64,000 nt of DNA, from positions 1,428,380 to 1,492,379 of the forward strand of contig NZ_LN555523.1 in assembly GCF_900015215.1 (NCBI RefSeq), written 5' to 3'. Under the pieces are notes generated by a model, which was not told the origin of the DNA, did not search any database, and saw only the letters and a list, made by a program, of their open reading frames with translations. The stretch is from Romboutsia ilealis. GTDB lineage: Bacteria; Bacillota; Clostridia; Peptostreptococcales; Peptostreptococcaceae. Shown here piece after piece: positions 62,779 to 64,000 of the stretch; positions within the stretch are counted from its first letter, which is position 1; each line of letters starts with the position of its first letter. A program made the position numbers and the translations under genes.

Positions 62779-63714
62779 TTAATTCACTTTAAATACCCTA
62801 GTTTCTGTCGTTTTCATATAGTCTTTAACTATATCTGGAAAATCTTCTTTTAATCTCTTAGAATCTATTGTATTTCTACTTTGCCACTTCCAAGTTATTT
62901 TTCTATCCCCAATAAAAGCCACTTCATGATCTTTCATTTCCTGTTGTATTTCTTGTTCTATTTTACTTTTTTCTAATTTTATTTCCTTTAACATATCATT
63001 TAAAGTATCTAGCTTTGAAAGTTTCTTACTTTCTATAAATAAATTTAATGGCTTTTTTTCTATATTTTTATATCTATTTTTAAGAAATTTAGAATAATCC
63101 TCGCTTCCATCAGGAAGTGGTATATCCTCTCCTAATATGTATTTATTCCAAAACTCTTCTTCCTTTTCCATAATATAATCAATAAGCTCTTGATCTCTGT
63201 CTAATTTATATATTTTAATTTCTTCATTACCAATTAATGCACATACATAACAATGACTTGCTCCTGTTACAGCCATATAGTGATAACACTGTATTTGGTA
63301 ATGTATTGGAACTTCTTCACTCCATTCTTTTTTACAATAACTATTAGTTACCACACATTCTAAAAATGCATTTTCTGAAACAACTACCTTATCTAAATTT
63401 GCTATGGCATAAGGATACTTGTGATTCCTAAGCATTCCATTTAAGTTTCTTACCTTTTTACCTGTTTGGTTACAAAATTCTTTAGCTACAAAGTCTTCTA
63501 ATTTTTTACCTAAAATCATTTTCATATTAGTTTTGATTTCTATATTTTCATCTATTTTTTCCATATATACATTTACACTACTTCTATATGGATTTAAATT
63601 TAATATGCTACTTGCATCACTACCCCCAATTCCATTTTTTCTTAGTTTTAACCAAGTTTCCTTTGGCATATTTAAAGTGTTATATTCTATATTTGCATCT
63701 AAATATTTTCTCAT
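62779..63714 (-). CDS. YqaJ-type viral recombinase/exonuclease
   Basis: 311-residue lambda-exonuclease-fold protein. RKNGIGGSDASSILNLNPYRSSVNVYMEK is the conserved N-terminal block, and AFLECVVTNSYCKKEWSEEVPIHYQIQCYHYMAVTG matches the core. The usual E-x-K catalytic element reads ECVV here, so the lysine is missing, which may impair nuclease activity. A coiled-coil C-terminal tail follows. It precedes the replisome organizer gene in the same phage-derived operon. AGGGGG precedes the ATG. Confidence 0.9.
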   Translation of the reverse strand: MRKYLDANIEYNTLNMPKETWLKLRKNGIGGSDASSILNLNPYRSSVNVYMEKIDENIEIKTNMKMILGKKLEDFVAKEFCNQTGKKVRNLNGMLRNHKYPYAIANLDKVVVSENAFLECVVTNSYCKKEWSEEVPIHYQIQCYHYMAVTGASHCYVCALIGNEEIKIYKLDRDQELIDYIMEKEEEFWNKYILGEDIPLPDGSEDYSKFLKNRYKNIEKKPLNLFIESKKLSKLDTLNDMLKEIKLEKSKIEQEIQQEMKDHEVAFIGDRKITWKWQSRNTIDSKRLKEDFPDIVKDYMKTTETRVFKVN

Positions 63715-63796
63715 ATAATCCCCCTATTTAATCTAATATCTTAAATATTTCATATTCATTATTAATCTATTAAAAATAATAAACAAAGTTTTTAAC

Positions 63797-63926
63797 TAAT
63801 CTAACTCGTTGTGCTAGTTAAATGTGATTATTGAAAACACTAGCGCCTAGTAAACTATATTTTTATAGTTCAAAAACTTTATATAGTAATTTCAATATGT
63901 TTAGTAAAATTACCCTAGTAAAGATT
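63797..63926 (+). repeat. MITE-like dispersed repeat, family A copy 6
   Basis: ACTCGTTGTGCTAGTTA at the left, AGTAAAATTACCCTAGTAAA at the right (degenerate right end). Upstream of the YqaJ gene. Confidence 0.8.
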
Positions 63927-63948
63927 AAATGTATAAGCTAAACCCACA

Positions 63949-63992
63949 TTTGAGCAACGGATTTATCGTTGGCGCTATGAGATATCTATATC
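63949..63992 (-). repeat. GC-rich dispersed repeat, family B copy 6 (short)
   Basis: TTGAGCAACGGAT and ATCGTTGGCGCTATGA match the outer parts of copy 1 in the same orientation, with the middle deleted. Confidence 0.65.
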
Positions 63993-64000
63993 TTTATATT

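Overview
The window comes from a very AT-rich low-GC Gram-positive anaerobe of the Clostridia, most likely Peptostreptococcaceae (Clostridioides / Paraclostridium / Romboutsia relatives). I infer this from the codon use, strong AGGAGG-type ribosome sites, frequent TTG and GTG starts, a BclA-like spore-surface collagen protein, a clostridial DUF1659-DUF2922-YvrJ-amidase cassette and a type I toxin of the kind described in C. difficile. No rRNA, tRNA or CRISPR array was seen.

Layout. 1-3.8 kb: the degenerate half of a heterodimeric ABC exporter, a divergent two-component system and a small ORF that shares operator half-sites with the exporter. 4.3-6.8 kb: a C_GCAxxG_C_C protein and a MutS2-like ATPase without Smr domain. 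7.1-14.6 kb: a VTC-domain protein, a DUF4956 membrane protein, a second two-component system, threonine ammonia-lyase and a large beta-helix lipoprotein. An identical spaced operator precedes the VTC operon and the lipoprotein gene, which suggests one regulon. 14.7-22 kb: hydrolases, a TPP-riboswitch-controlled thiamine-precursor transporter (thiXYZ plus a thiamine-binding protein), a TatD-type nuclease and a PHP phosphatase. 22.5-34 kb: small Fe-S proteins, a MATE exporter behind a leader terminator, a glycosyltransferase, a class V aminotransferase, a pentapeptide-repeat protein, a CPBP protease and metabolic or hypothetical genes. 34-46 kb: the collagen-like protein, an IS982 remnant, an aldehyde dehydrogenase with a duplicated N-terminus, a second TPR glycosyltransferase, two tandem dynamin-like GTPases, a GntR-ABC operon and a frameshifted sigma-70 gene. 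46-58.7 kb: a His/Cys-rich protein, two exported proteins, a MarR-MATE pair, a ClC transporter, hydrolases and an orphan sensor kinase. 58.8-63.7 kb: a phage-derived block with a Mor-like regulator, the amidase cassette, a type I toxin-antitoxin flanked by direct repeats, a DnaC-like loader, a DnaD-like organizer and a YqaJ-type exonuclease.

Four families of dispersed intergenic repeats run through the window: a MITE-like element of about 130 bp with terminal inverted repeats (six copies), a GC-rich multi-hairpin element (six copies), an AT-rich module that usually abuts rho-independent terminators (five copies), and an inverted pair next to the IS982 remnant. The observations I rate highest are the VTC/DUF4956/beta-helix regulon, the exporter regulon with 11-bp-phased half-sites, the repeat-flanked type I toxin-antitoxin module and the terminator-associated repeats. 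All family calls come from reading the sequence; no database search was run.
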